From positions 1 through 57,513 of the forward strand of contig JAUUPT010000022.1 of the NCBI GenBank assembly GCA_030843315.1: a stretch of DNA of 57,513 bases. The letters run 5' to 3'. The first letter of the stretch is position 1. Every line of letters begins with the position of its first letter. Made by a program: the position numbers and the translations under genes. Origin of the DNA: Bacteroidaceae bacterium. GTDB lineage: Bacteria; Bacteroidota; Bacteroidia; Bacteroidales; Bacteroidaceae. The notes beneath the pieces are model-generated. The model saw only the letters and a program-made list of their open reading frames with translations. It was not told the DNA's origin and did no database searches. Positions 41,700-51,140 of this stretch are shown here, piece after piece.

Positions 41700-41705
41700 G
41701 GAGAA

Positions 41706-41740
41706 ACAAAAAACGGAGAAGCAATGCCTCTCCGTTTATT
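41706..41740 (-). terminator. Bidirectional terminator downstream of alaS
   Basis: AAACGGAGA (41711-41719) pairs with TCTCCGTTT (41729-41737). On the minus strand the stem is followed by TTTTTTGTTT, and on the plus strand by TTTATT. It is 113 bp past the alaS stop. Confidence 0.65.
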
Positions 41741-41852
41741 CTAATTTAAAATTGAAGTATCTATAAATTGACTTTACAAATATACTACAATCGAAAGCCG
41801 AAGTCAAGTGTTTCGGCAATTATTTTACATATCTCCGAAGAGAAGTTCCGTT

Positions 41853-44471
41853 TTACAGTCCTGCCAACTCCAGCACTTTGTCAACGGCTGCATTCAGTCC
41901 GTCCACGTTCTTGCCACCGGCAGTAGCAAAGTGAGGCTGACCGCCACCACCGCCTTGAATCAATTTGGCAGCTTCTTTCACCAGGTTGCCGGCTTTCAGT
42001 CCGCCGGCCACAAGGTTGTCGCTCAGCATTACTGTCAGCATCGGTTTGCCTTCGTATTCCGTTCCGGCCACGAAGAACAGGTTTTCCGTTATTTGTCCGC
42101 GCAACTGGAAGGCGATGTTTTTCACCGTTTCGGCAGGCAGCGGAGCGCAGAACTTGATGACTTTCACACCATGTCTTTCCTGGATGCTGTTCAGCAACTT
42201 GTCCTTTATCTGTGATTCTTTCTCTTTCATGAAGTCTTCCACCTGCTTCTTCAGTCCGGCGTTCTCTTCGATGTACTTACGGATGGTTCCGGCAAGGTCG
42301 GGTGCATTGTTGAAGAGAGCCTTCAGGTCGCGTAGCGTGTCTTGTACGGAGTCCATCATTTCTTCCACCCGTGCTCCCGTGTAAGCCTCGATACGGCGTA
42401 CACCGGCAGCCACGGAACTCTCGGAGGTAATCTTCATCATTCCGATGTTGCCGGTAGCGGCTACGTGCGTACCACCACAGAACTCAACCGAAGAACCGAA
42501 TTGGATAACACGTACATGGTCACCGTATTTTTCGCCGAAGAGAGCGATGGCGCCCAGCTCTTTGGCATCTTCGATAGGCATATCGCGGTATTCTTTCAAA
42601 GGAATGTTGGCACGAATCTTGGCATTTACCAGATGTTCCACTTGGCGGATCTCCTCGTCCGTCACCTTCTGGAAGTGGGAGAAGTCGAAACGCAGAGAAT
42701 CGGGAGAAACCAAAGACCCCTTCTGCTCTACGTGCTCGCCCAGTACTTCGCGCAGGGCAGCGTCCAGCAAGTGGGTGGCAGAGTGATTGGCAGCACAAGC
42801 GGCACGCTTATCGGTGTCTACGCAAGCCATCATCGGAACTTCCAGATGTTCGGGCAGCTTCTTGGTGATGTGGATGGGCAGGTTGTTCTCTTTCTTCGTA
42901 TCAACCACTTCGATGGTTTCGAACTCGCTGACCAATACACCGGTATCACCTACCTGACCACCGCTTTCGGCATAGAACGGAGTCTTGTCCAGCACAATCT
43001 GATACAAAGTCTGGTTCTTCTGCTTTATCTGGCGATAGCGCAGGATGGATGTTTCGTATTCGGTATAGTCATAGCCTACGAACTCGGTAGTGCCTTCTTT
43101 CAGCGTAATCCAGTCACCGGTTTCAACGGCTGCTGCATTGCGGGCGCGTTGTTTCTGCTGCTGCATTTCGGCGTCGAATTCTTTGATGTCGGCAGTCATG
43201 CCGTTCTCGCGGAGAATCAGTTCCGTCAGGTCGAGCGGGAAACCGAAGGTGTCGTATAGCGTGAAGGCGTCTTTTCCGCTAATTTCAGTCCTGCCGGCTA
43301 CTTTGGCGTCTGCCATGGTCTTGTCCAGCAAGCGGATACCTGTTTCCAGGGTGCGGAGGAAGGAGTCTTCTTCTTCTTTAATTACTTTGGCTATCAGTTC
43401 TTTCTGTGCATCCAGTTCGGGATAGGCACCGCCCATGTTCTCTATCAGCACGGGGAGGAGCTTGTACATGAAAGCCTGCTTCTGTCCGAGGAACGTGTAA
43501 CCGTAGCGAACGGCACGGCGGAGGATGCGGCGAATCACGTAGCCGGCTTTTGCGTTGCTCGGCAACTGGCCGTCTGTGATGGAGAAAGCGATGGTGCGGA
43601 TGTGGTCGGCAATGACGCGCATGGCGATATCCTGTTGCTGGTTGTTGCCGTAGGTGGTGCCTGCCATCGTGGCGATGGCTTTCAGCATGGGTTGGAACAC
43701 GTCCGTATCATAGTTGGATGTCTTGCCTTGCAGGGTGCGCACCAGGCGTTCAAAGCCCATACCGGTGTCGATTACCTTGGCGGGAAGTCCTTCAAGGCTG
43801 CCGTCCGCCTTGCGGTTGAACTGCATGAACACGAGGTTCCATATCTCGATGACCTGCGGATGGTCTTTGTTTACCAGTTCGCTACCCGGCGTTTGTGCCT
43901 TTTCTTCTGCCGAACGGGAGTCCACATGTATCTCGGAACAAGGGCCGCAAGGACCTGTATCGCCCATTTCCCAGAAGTTATCGTGCTTGTTGCCGTTGAG
44001 GATATGGTCTTTGGGCAAGAACTTCTCCCAGTAGGAAGCAGCTTCGTTGTCGCGTTCCAGTCCTTCTTCGGGGCTACCCTCGAATACGGTGGCATAGAGG
44101 TTTTCAGGATTCAGTCTCAGTACGTCTACCAGGTATTCCCATGCCCATTCGATGGCTTCTTTCTTGAAGTAATCGCCGAACGACCAGTTGCCCAGCATCT
44201 CGAACATGGTGTGGTGGTAGGTGTCGTGGCCTACTTCTTCCAGGTCGTTGTGCTTTCCGCTTACGCGCAGGCACTTCTGCGAATCCGCCACTCTCTTGTA
44301 TTTCGCCGGGTGGTTACCCAAAATAATATCTTTAAACTGGTTCATACCCGCATTGGTAAACATCAACGTGGGGTCATCTTTAATCACCATCGGAGCTGAG
44401 GGCACAATCTGGTGGCCTTTGCTCTCGAAGAAACTCTTGAACGAGTCTCTGATTTCATTTGCAGTCAACAT
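41853..44471 (-). CDS. alaS: Alanyl-tRNA synthetase
   Basis: Charges tRNA-Ala with alanine and edits mischarged Ser/Gly. The 872-residue protein has the class II catalytic core at the N-terminus (FFESKGHQIVPSAPM, TNAGMNQFKD, DTGPCGPCSEI). The editing domain shows HSATHLL and CGGTHVAATG (the zinc site), and the C-terminal DHHA1/C-Ala domain contains GGGGGQPHFATAGG. Length is typical. Divergent from the M23 gene. Confidence 0.97.
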   Translation of the reverse strand: MLTANEIRDSFKSFFESKGHQIVPSAPMVIKDDPTLMFTNAGMNQFKDIILGNHPAKYKRVADSQKCLRVSGKHNDLEEVGHDTYHHTMFEMLGNWSFGDYFKKEAIEWAWEYLVDVLRLNPENLYATVFEGSPEEGLERDNEAASYWEKFLPKDHILNGNKHDNFWEMGDTGPCGPCSEIHVDSRSAEEKAQTPGSELVNKDHPQVIEIWNLVFMQFNRKADGSLEGLPAKVIDTGMGFERLVRTLQGKTSNYDTDVFQPMLKAIATMAGTTYGNNQQQDIAMRVIADHIRTIAFSITDGQLPSNAKAGYVIRRILRRAVRYGYTFLGQKQAFMYKLLPVLIENMGGAYPELDAQKELIAKVIKEEEDSFLRTLETGIRLLDKTMADAKVAGRTEISGKDAFTLYDTFGFPLDLTELILRENGMTADIKEFDAEMQQQKQRARNAAAVETGDWITLKEGTTEFVGYDYTEYETSILRYRQIKQKNQTLYQIVLDKTPFYAESGGQVGDTGVLVSEFETIEVVDTKKENNLPIHITKKLPEHLEVPMMACVDTDKRAACAANHSATHLLDAALREVLGEHVEQKGSLVSPDSLRFDFSHFQKVTDEEIRQVEHLVNAKIRANIPLKEYRDMPIEDAKELGAIALFGEKYGDHVRVIQFGSSVEFCGGTHVAATGNIGMMKITSESSVAAGVRRIEAYTGARVEEMMDSVQDTLRDLKALFNNAPDLAGTIRKYIEENAGLKKQVEDFMKEKESQIKDKLLNSIQERHGVKVIKFCAPLPAETVKNIAFQLRGQITENLFFVAGTEYEGKPMLTVMLSDNLVAGGLKAGNLVKEAAKLIQGGGGGQPHFATAGGKNVDGLNAAVDKVLELAGL

Positions 44472-44516
44472 ACTCTATATATCTATCCTTGAGGTTAATA
44501 TTCTTGAAAAAACTGT

Positions 44517-44545
44517 GCAAAGATAGCTTGTTTTTATTACTTTTG
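44517..44545. promoter_or_regulatory. Divergent -7 boxes for alaS and M23 gene
   Basis: On the minus strand TATCTTTG (complement 44517-44524) lies 46 bp before alaS. On the plus strand TACTTTTG (44538-44545) lies 29 bp before the M23 ATG at 44575. The two -7 boxes are only 13 bp apart, so the polymerases would interfere with each other. Confidence 0.55.
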
Positions 44546-44574
44546 CGGCATTGACAAGCGAAATATTTCCTAAG

Positions 44575-45543
44575 ATGCGCAAAGTTTACTACATTTATAA
44601 TCCCCAAACGCAGACGTACGATCGTATTTATCCTACCGTAAGGCAGCGGGCGCTGAGTATTCTCCGCCGTTTGTTCATCGGTATGGGGTTGGGCGCGGGC
44701 AGTTTTATTGTGCTGTTGCTCATCTTCGGTTCGCCGTCGGAGAAGGAGCTGAGAAAAGAAAACAGCAAACTGAAGGCGCAGTACAACGTGCTTTCGCGCC
44801 GGATGGACGAGGCGATGGGCGTGTTGCAGGACGTGCAGCAGCGCGACGATAACCTCTATCGTGTCATCTTCCAGGCAGACCCGGTGCCTTCTGCCATCCG
44901 CAAGGCGGGCTATGGAGGAACCAACCGCTATGAGCACCTGATGGATATGGCGAACTCGGAACTCGTAGTCAATACTACCCAGAAGCTGGATATGCTTACC
45001 AAGCAACTTTATATCCAGTCACGCTCTTTCGACGATGTGGTGGAGATGTGTAAGAACCACGACGAGATGTTGCGCTGTATGCCTGCCATCCAGCCTATTT
45101 CCAATAAAGACTTGCGTAAGACCGCTTCCGGCTACGGAACGCGTATCGACCCAATCTATGGTACCACCAAGTTCCATGCCGGCATGGATTTCTCCGCCCA
45201 TCCCGGTACGGAGGTTTATGCCACCGGTGACGGTACGGTGATAAAGGCGGGATGGGAGACCGGTTACGGCAATGTTGTCATCATCGACCACGGATTCGGT
45301 TATCAGACCTGGTATGCCCATATGCGCGCTTTCCGCACAAGGGTAGGCAAGCGGGTAGTACGCGGTGAGGTGATAGGTGAGGTAGGTAGCACCGGCAAGA
45401 GCACCGGACCGCATCTGCACTATGAGGTACATGTGAAGGGCCAGGTGGTGAATCCCGTCAACTACTACTTTATGGATTTGAGCGCCGAAGACTATGACCG
45501 CATGACGCAGATTGCAGCCAATCATGGTAAGGTGCTGGATTAA
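44575..45543 (+). CDS. Membrane-anchored M23 family metallopeptidase
   Basis: A 322-residue peptidase_M23 protein with an N-terminal cytoplasmic segment (MRKVYYIYNPQTQTYDRIYP), one membrane helix (about 37-58), and a coiled coil (about 60-95: EKELRKENSKLKAQYNVLSR). A C-terminal LytM domain follows with FHAGMDF (HxxxD) and HLHYEVHV (HxH), so the zinc site is intact. Probable cell-wall endopeptidase at the cytoplasmic membrane facing the periplasm. A TTG at 44551 is in frame, but it lies within about 10 bp of the -7 box. Confidence 0.92.
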   Translation: MRKVYYIYNPQTQTYDRIYPTVRQRALSILRRLFIGMGLGAGSFIVLLLIFGSPSEKELRKENSKLKAQYNVLSRRMDEAMGVLQDVQQRDDNLYRVIFQADPVPSAIRKAGYGGTNRYEHLMDMANSELVVNTTQKLDMLTKQLYIQSRSFDDVVEMCKNHDEMLRCMPAIQPISNKDLRKTASGYGTRIDPIYGTTKFHAGMDFSAHPGTEVYATGDGTVIKAGWETGYGNVVIIDHGFGYQTWYAHMRAFRTRVGKRVVRGEVIGEVGSTGKSTGPHLHYEVHVKGQVVNPVNYYFMDLSAEDYDRMTQIAANHGKVLD

Positions 45544-45570
45544 TGGACCGTTGATAATTGAAGTTGAGAA

Positions 45571-45954
45571 ATGCTGAATACTGATAAAGATTTAAAACTG
45601 TATTATTCCATCGGCGAAGTTGCCAGGATGTTCAATGTCAACGAGTCGACGTTGCGCTTTTGGGAAAAAGAGTTTCCACAACTCAAGCCCAAGAAGGCGG
45701 GACGCGGCATACGCCAGTATCGCAAGGAAGACATCGAAATCCTGAAACTGATTTATCATCTGGTGAAAGAGCGCGGCATGACCTTGCCCGGCGCCCGCCA
45801 ACGAATGAAGGATAATAAGGAAGCCACTGTGCGCAACTTTGAAATCGTAGACCGCCTGAAGGCTATCCGCGAAGAACTGGTGGGCATGAAGCTGGCACTC
45901 GATGCCTTTACTTATGAAGATGTGGAAAAACTGAAAGAAGGACTTCAGAGATAA
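45571..45954 (+). CDS. MerR family transcriptional regulator
   Basis: A 127-residue protein with an N-terminal winged HTH (YYSIGEVARMFNVNESTLRF, then WEKEFPQLKPKKAGRGIRQY) and a short helical C-terminus. No effector domain or cysteine cluster is present, so the ligand is unknown. It starts 27 bp after the M23 gene; the alaS/M23/MerR neighbourhood recurs in Bacteroides. Confidence 0.9.
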   Translation: MLNTDKDLKLYYSIGEVARMFNVNESTLRFWEKEFPQLKPKKAGRGIRQYRKEDIEILKLIYHLVKERGMTLPGARQRMKDNKEATVRNFEIVDRLKAIREELVGMKLALDAFTYEDVEKLKEGLQR

Positions 45955-45993
45955 GACAGGGAATGGACTGAATGAAACGGATTACAGAAAAAT

Positions 45994-46030
45994 AAAAGTG
46001 GATTGGTCAGCAACCAATCCACTTTTATTG
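45994..46030. terminator. Bidirectional terminator between MerR gene and 46063 gene
   Basis: A perfect 14-bp stem AAAAGTGGATTGGT (45994-46007) / ACCAATCCACTTTT (46013-46026) with loop CAGCA. T-rich on both strands, it serves the two convergent genes. Confidence 0.85.
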
Positions 46031-46062
46031 TATAGGGATGAAGTCTAATTCTGTAAAGTAAT

Positions 46063-46635
46063 CTATTTGAGGTTGTCTATCACTTTGTGGATAGAACCTG
46101 CCCAATAATTACGAAGTCCGAAACCTCTTGCTTTGCCACCGGTGGCCCAGTCTTTTACGATTTCTTTGGTTTCGGTATTGAAGAATACAACCTGGTAAGT
46201 GCCGTATGCTTTTGCCTTGTTCAGTAATTTGGCAATAATAACCATACCGATTCCCGGCTCTTGCTGTATGGGCAGTGCATCAACAACCCGCTTGATATCT
46301 TCTTCGCTGAGTGTATACTCCTGGCTGGTTGTCATCAGCTGGTCGGGATTAATCTTTTCGTTGACCTTATTAACTGCATTAAGTGAAATCTGATTGACTT
46401 TCTTCTTCAGCTTCTTGCCTACATCGTATTTCTTTGCTTCAGTGATGAATAGCTGGTTGATTTTAGCAAACGCTATCTTGAACTCTTCAGGCATCTCGGA
46501 TGCTCCAAAAACTTTAGCAGCAGAATAGTCCACACCATAAAAATTGATACTTGAAACGTCTTTCAAGAAATCTTTGCTTTGCCCGAAACAAACAATGCTT
46601 GTCATCAGGAATAAAAATGTAATTAGCTTCTTCAT
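46063..46635 (-). CDS. Hypothetical secreted protein, 190 aa
   Basis: A signal peptide (MKKLITFLFLMTSIVCFGQ) precedes a mature domain of about 170 residues (INFYGVDYSAAKVFGASEMP, GIGMVIIAKLLNKAKAYGTY, VVFFNTETKEIVKDWATGGK). I do not recognise the family with certainty; the pattern of beta-strands suggests a small periplasmic beta-sandwich or lipocalin-like protein. It has its own promoter (46677-46707), so it is transcribed separately from the biosynthetic operon upstream. Confidence 0.75.
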   Translation of the reverse strand: MKKLITFLFLMTSIVCFGQSKDFLKDVSSINFYGVDYSAAKVFGASEMPEEFKIAFAKINQLFITEAKKYDVGKKLKKKVNQISLNAVNKVNEKINPDQLMTTSQEYTLSEEDIKRVVDALPIQQEPGIGMVIIAKLLNKAKAYGTYQVVFFNTETKEIVKDWATGGKARGFGLRNYWAGSIHKVIDNLK

Positions 46636-46676
46636 ACAATTAATAGTTTTAAGTCTGTACTCAGTTTATTATTTGT

Positions 46677-46707
46677 CAAAATTAAGCATTAGTTAGCGTA
46701 AATCAAA
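46677..46707 (-). promoter_or_regulatory. Complete promoter for the 46063-46635 gene
   Basis: On the minus strand TTTG (complement 46704-46707) and TAATTTTG (complement 46677-46684) are 19 bp apart, an ideal Bacteroides promoter. The -33 box overlaps the 3' end of the ligase-like gene. Confidence 0.75.
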
Positions 46708-47988
46708 AAATTTAATGCTTTTTCTACTCATAGGAGGCATTTGTATCTGGGCAATATACTCCGCCGGTTCGAACCGGATGGTAGGAGCTACACGTATCTT
46801 AGAGCGGAACATGTCTTTAATCTCTTTGGCAAAACTTTCGCTGTGTTCGTCGCTACCGATACGAATCAGTATTTCATCCGTACCTAACTTGTTGGTATAT
46901 ACTTCGACAACATAGTTCTTTACTTTGGGTATATCGTCTAATATGTCAAACAATGCAGGCGGGTATAGGGTGGTTCCTTTATATTTTATCATTTGCCCTT
47001 TTCGTCCGAGAACCGAACTTAGCCGGATGGTATTTCTGCCACATGCACAAGGTTCTGTATAGTGGTAGCAGATGTCGCCGGTTTTGAAACGGAGCAGAGG
47101 CATGCCTTTCACGCCTAAAGTGGTGATAGTTACTTCGCCCGGTTCACCTTCTTTCACCGGAAGGTTCTTATCGTCCAGGAACTCTACGATGATGAGTTCG
47201 GGTTGCAAGTGCCCACCGTGGAATTCGGAACATTCGGTAAAGGAGGACTGCATTTCAGTGGAGGCATAGGTGGAATAGAGGCTGAGTGAAGGCCACTTCT
47301 CGCTGATACGTTGCCCCAGGGTGTTCAGAGTGAAGTCCGGATTGCGCAATGCTTCGCCGATGCAGACGCATTTCTTCATCGAACAATTGCTGTGTTCAAT
47401 ATGATTCTTTTCGGCAAATTCTATCAGTTTGATAAGGAACGAGGGAACTACCATACCGCAAGTGGGATGAATGCGGTGGATGGTGTCCCATTGCAATTCC
47501 GGTATTCCGTTGCCCACACGGGCTACTCCCATGCCGAGTTCCCTGGCTCCCAGGTAATAGGCCAGGCCGGCCATGAAACGCCGGTCTATGGTAGTCATCA
47601 GTTGCAGTATGTCATGGCGGCTGCATCCGGCCGTATTGAAAGATAAGTATTCGTTATAGGCCAGACGGTCGAGATCCTCAGAGGTCAGGACAAAAGTTAC
47701 CGGATCGCCCAAGGTGCCGGAAGTGGTTACATAATCAATAATTTCGTCTTTGTCGACGCAAATAAAGTCATTATTATGGAGTTGCAGGTCTGTCTTGGTG
47801 GTGACCGGGATTTGTTGCAGGTCTTCTATCTTCCTGATGCGGGTAATGTCTATGGAATGTTCTTTGAACATTTGTTGATAGAATTGGGAGTGTGCCTGCA
47901 AATAGGCCAGAGTCTCGGCAAGCCTGGTCTCCTGGTACGACTTGATTTCTTCGGGAGAGCGGAATTGTATGTCTGGATTCTTTTCCAT
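46693..47988 (-). CDS. Phenylacetate-CoA-ligase-like adenylate-forming enzyme
   Basis: A 431-residue ANL-superfamily enzyme close in layout to PaaK. The ATP loop is TTSGTLGDP at 88-96, the A5-like segment is STYASTEMQSSFTEC, RFKTGDICYHY is followed by the cysteine motif CACGRN, and LGRKGQMIKYKG lies near the hinge. In aryl-polyene/flexirubin loci such an enzyme activates an aromatic starter acid or fatty acid; here the substrate is inferred only from context. It starts 1 bp after the C45 gene stop and is the last gene of the operon. Confidence 0.85.
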   Translation of the reverse strand: MEKNPDIQFRSPEEIKSYQETRLAETLAYLQAHSQFYQQMFKEHSIDITRIRKIEDLQQIPVTTKTDLQLHNNDFICVDKDEIIDYVTTSGTLGDPVTFVLTSEDLDRLAYNEYLSFNTAGCSRHDILQLMTTIDRRFMAGLAYYLGARELGMGVARVGNGIPELQWDTIHRIHPTCGMVVPSFLIKLIEFAEKNHIEHSNCSMKKCVCIGEALRNPDFTLNTLGQRISEKWPSLSLYSTYASTEMQSSFTECSEFHGGHLQPELIIVEFLDDKNLPVKEGEPGEVTITTLGVKGMPLLRFKTGDICYHYTEPCACGRNTIRLSSVLGRKGQMIKYKGTTLYPPALFDILDDIPKVKNYVVEVYTNKLGTDEILIRIGSDEHSESFAKEIKDMFRSKIRVAPTIRFEPAEYIAQIQMPPMSRKSIKFFDLR

Positions 47989-47989
47989 A

Positions 47990-49657
47990 TTATTGCTTCT
48001 TATTGATTTTTTGTTGAATACGTACTTTCTCGGCTTGTTTGGGGATAGGCATTGTCAATGCTTTCCGCCAGTATGTGATGGCCGTTGCCGTTTGCCGTAT
48101 GGCGGCATAATAATCTCCCAATACTTCGTAGACGTAATAGAAAGAAGGATTGGAGGTCTCATAAAGAGTTAGGGTATCTGACTCTATAGTTTCTTTTTGC
48201 TTCGTCTTCTCCCGGATAAGTTTGCCGAGTTGCTTGTATGTCATAAATTGCTTGAAATCCTTTTGCCTGATGAAGGAGTCTTCGGGGATGGTAAGTTCCC
48301 GGGTGGCGATTTCATGCTGAAAGTCTACGGTGTCGCTGAATATCTTGTTGAGATCGTAGGCCATGTATTTTCCGCATTGCCAGGGAGAAGTAGAAACATA
48401 CATCATACGCTTTTCCGGCTGGAAGATGACTGAATGGTGGGCAATGAGTTGGTTGATTGCCATTTCATTTCCCATACCTAAGTCGGCATTGTTCAATCCT
48501 TTCTGGTTGCGGAGTATGGAGGCGGCTTTCAGAGGAGTGACGGGCTTGTTCTCTTCGAGCAGTTCTTGCAATCGGGCAAAGCGATAAGGGCTGTCGGAAG
48601 TTGCGATGTTCTCCATGTTGCGTTCATCATTCTTAAAAGTATCCGATTGATAATGATTCGTGCAGATAATCTGGTTGCCGCTGCCGGTGAAGAGTGCCGT
48701 CTTTTCAGGAGATTTCTCAATGATGGCAGCCATGCCGTCTCGGGCAGAGCCTATCAGTATGGATTCGGAGACGAATGTCTTTCGTTTCAGAGCAATGGCA
48801 TAGGCTTCATCGATGGTAGATGCATATTGCAGTATTTCTCTGGTCAAGATAGAAATGGGTGTGGCAGATGCTGTCGGCATTGCCGATTTTGCAGCATTGA
48901 TGGTGACTGTCAGTCCGGCCTCATTCATGCCCGAGAGTACGCCGATCATGCCCGGCCAACCGACGGAGGCGAATTTATAGCCTTGTTCCGGCTGATAGAA
49001 TGACACTAATTTATTGTGTGCAAACTTATCGCCCATATAGAAATCGAAGTTGCGCCCGATGATGAGAGAAGAGTCGGCACTGCTTTCTCCCCAGGTAGCG
49101 AAAGAACTGCAACCTACCAGCATATAATCTTGCATGGCGTGGCCCAGGTCGTGCGCCGAATGGTAGTTTAACTGGCGCTCGTATGGAGTACCTATAAAAT
49201 CGTATTCATGGGTACAGGAGAGTGAGATACCATAAATCTCGTCTCTGAATTCTTCCGGAACATTCTTCCCCAGATTGCGGTTGAAAAGTACGATGAAGAA
49301 ACGTAGAAACTTAAGGTAACTGTCCGAAGGAACAATCTCGCGTATTTGGTCAACGAAGACCTTTTCCTGGTAATATAGCAGATCGGAAGAGAGTTTTCCT
49401 ATGGCCTCACCGCGCTGGAATGCGTTACCGCTTACTTTCAACTCCCATAGCCCGCTATCACTGTGGCGCAGGAAGTTGTCTTCATACTGCCGGAGGCTGT
49501 CTGTTTGCGTCACTTCCCCGGTAGATTGCGAAGTGTAGTCAGGAGTCAGCATATCGGCAGAGAAGTAGAGTGTGGCTACGAAGAGTACGATAGCCAGGAG
49601 CAGCAGTCCTGTGCCATACGCTGTATACTTGATTGTTTTCTTTATCGTTTTATGCAT
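47990..49657 (-). CDS. C45 family autoproteolytic acyltransferase/hydrolase
   Basis: A 555-residue protein with an N-terminal membrane helix (about 11-33) and an NTN-hydrolase domain of the acyl-CoA:6-aminopenicillanate acyltransferase type. The expected self-cleavage site and nucleophile is Cys183 in LVGCSSFATWGE, and GRNFDFYMGD, which follows, is typical. In a lipid-polyene context it may transfer or cleave an acyl/amide group on the product; penicillin chemistry is unlikely. It overlaps the FAD enzyme gene by 8 bp. Confidence 0.82.
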   Translation of the reverse strand: MHKTIKKTIKYTAYGTGLLLLAIVLFVATLYFSADMLTPDYTSQSTGEVTQTDSLRQYEDNFLRHSDSGLWELKVSGNAFQRGEAIGKLSSDLLYYQEKVFVDQIREIVPSDSYLKFLRFFIVLFNRNLGKNVPEEFRDEIYGISLSCTHEYDFIGTPYERQLNYHSAHDLGHAMQDYMLVGCSSFATWGESSADSSLIIGRNFDFYMGDKFAHNKLVSFYQPEQGYKFASVGWPGMIGVLSGMNEAGLTVTINAAKSAMPTASATPISILTREILQYASTIDEAYAIALKRKTFVSESILIGSARDGMAAIIEKSPEKTALFTGSGNQIICTNHYQSDTFKNDERNMENIATSDSPYRFARLQELLEENKPVTPLKAASILRNQKGLNNADLGMGNEMAINQLIAHHSVIFQPEKRMMYVSTSPWQCGKYMAYDLNKIFSDTVDFQHEIATRELTIPEDSFIRQKDFKQFMTYKQLGKLIREKTKQKETIESDTLTLYETSNPSFYYVYEVLGDYYAAIRQTATAITYWRKALTMPIPKQAEKVRIQQKINKKQ

Positions 49658-51140
49658 TGCCTATCTTTTTAGCTAAATATTCGTGACCCAGAAATTCGCT
49701 ACAGGTAATTATGGATGTCAGCGTTACTCCTAAAGCACCGTGCACATTCAGGTTTTGCCCGGTAAGAAACAGATTATTGAGTTTAGTCCGTGTGGAGATA
49801 AAACCTATCTGCGGGCGCTTGTAGTCTTTGATGATTCCGTATGCAGAGCCGTTGTGCGTACCCGTAAAATCCCTATAACTTAATGGGGTAGTGGTGTACA
49901 TTGCTTCGATGCTGTTGCCGAAATCAATTCCATGCTTTTTGATAAACTCCAATAGTTGGGCGGCTTTTCTCTTTTTGAACATCCGGTATTCTTCGCCTCT
50001 CTGTTCGGGGAGTGTATTCAGCCAGGGCGAGAGTTCGTCTATGTACATGGGGGTCAGGATGGAAATGACGTTTGCATAGTTGTTGTTACGCGAGGAAGCT
50101 TGTGTGGAAATCATGCAGTTGGTGGTCTGTCCCATATAGGCTTCCTTGTCGTACCATACGTCGCTGTCTCCATGAAGATAGAGGTTCTGGTTTATATATG
50201 GGTAGCTGTCCGGCTTCATTATCAGGTAGAGGGTGAAGATGCCATAGGTATTCTCCAATGAGTTGATACGCGAGATATAGGCATTCTTGATGCAACGGTT
50301 CTTGTCCAATAGAGCTAAAGTCTGTTGGGGATGTACATTGGAGATGACGTAATCACTCTCTATCCGTTCCGCACCGTTTATCTCTACTCCTTGTACCCGG
50401 TCGTTATCTACGATGATGCGGGTCACTCCACTATTATTCAGTACGGTGCCGCCATTGGCACGAATGCTGTCAATCATTTCGGTGGCCACTTGCATACTTC
50501 CGTCGACAAAACGATAGGCTCCTTGTATGTAGGAGTTGTTAATCATGGCATGCTCGTAAAAGTTGGAACAGTTTCTCAGTCCACCGTATAGGAGTGCCGA
50601 GCCTGCCAATGCTGATTGGAGATTCGGGTCGGGAGTGATCTGGGCTATCATCCCTGCTGCCGAGGTATTGAAATACTTCATCCCTTCATTGGAAATGATA
50701 CCTCTTTTCAGATTATCCACGCTGATCAGGTTCCCTACCTCTTTCAGTGCCTCCGCATATTGGCGCAGGCTCTCTTTTTCGCGGGGGAATGCTTCGCCGA
50801 GGGTTTCGGTAAAGCGCTCATACCCCATGGCATAGTCGTATATATGGCCTTTATGATAAATCCGGTCAAATGCATTCTCATCCAGTCTGCGGACTCTTAG
50901 TTTGTCCATGATTCCCATATACCGGAAAAACTGGTGCATTACTTGTCCTTCATCCAAGCTACCTATGTAGTGAATGCCGGTATCGAGCAGACGGCCTTTA
51001 CGCTGGTAGGTTTGGAAACATCCTCCAAACAGTTCGTTCTTCTCAAGTATGCATACATTGTATCCTTCTTTACTGAGAATGGTTCCGCATTCAAGCCCAC
51101 CCAGTCCGCTTCCGATAATGATAACGTCATACTTACTCAT
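49650..51140 (-). CDS. Phytoene-desaturase-like NAD(P)/FAD-dependent oxidoreductase
   Basis: A 496-residue flavoprotein with the dinucleotide-binding N-terminus VIIIGSGLGGLECG (about 6-19), the CrtI/retinol-saturase-like continuation EKNELFGGCFQTY, and the C-terminal FAD motif LFLTGQNLNVHGALGVT. It would add or remove double bonds in a polyene or isoprenoid-like chain. The frame opens 17 codons upstream, but the ATG at 51140 gives a proper Rossmann start. It overlaps its neighbours by 8 bp on each side. Sequence alone cannot separate a desaturase from a saturase. Confidence 0.85.
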   Translation of the reverse strand: MSKYDVIIIGSGLGGLECGTILSKEGYNVCILEKNELFGGCFQTYQRKGRLLDTGIHYIGSLDEGQVMHQFFRYMGIMDKLRVRRLDENAFDRIYHKGHIYDYAMGYERFTETLGEAFPREKESLRQYAEALKEVGNLISVDNLKRGIISNEGMKYFNTSAAGMIAQITPDPNLQSALAGSALLYGGLRNCSNFYEHAMINNSYIQGAYRFVDGSMQVATEMIDSIRANGGTVLNNSGVTRIIVDNDRVQGVEINGAERIESDYVISNVHPQQTLALLDKNRCIKNAYISRINSLENTYGIFTLYLIMKPDSYPYINQNLYLHGDSDVWYDKEAYMGQTTNCMISTQASSRNNNYANVISILTPMYIDELSPWLNTLPEQRGEEYRMFKKRKAAQLLEFIKKHGIDFGNSIEAMYTTTPLSYRDFTGTHNGSAYGIIKDYKRPQIGFISTRTKLNNLFLTGQNLNVHGALGVTLTSIITCSEFLGHEYLAKKIGNA

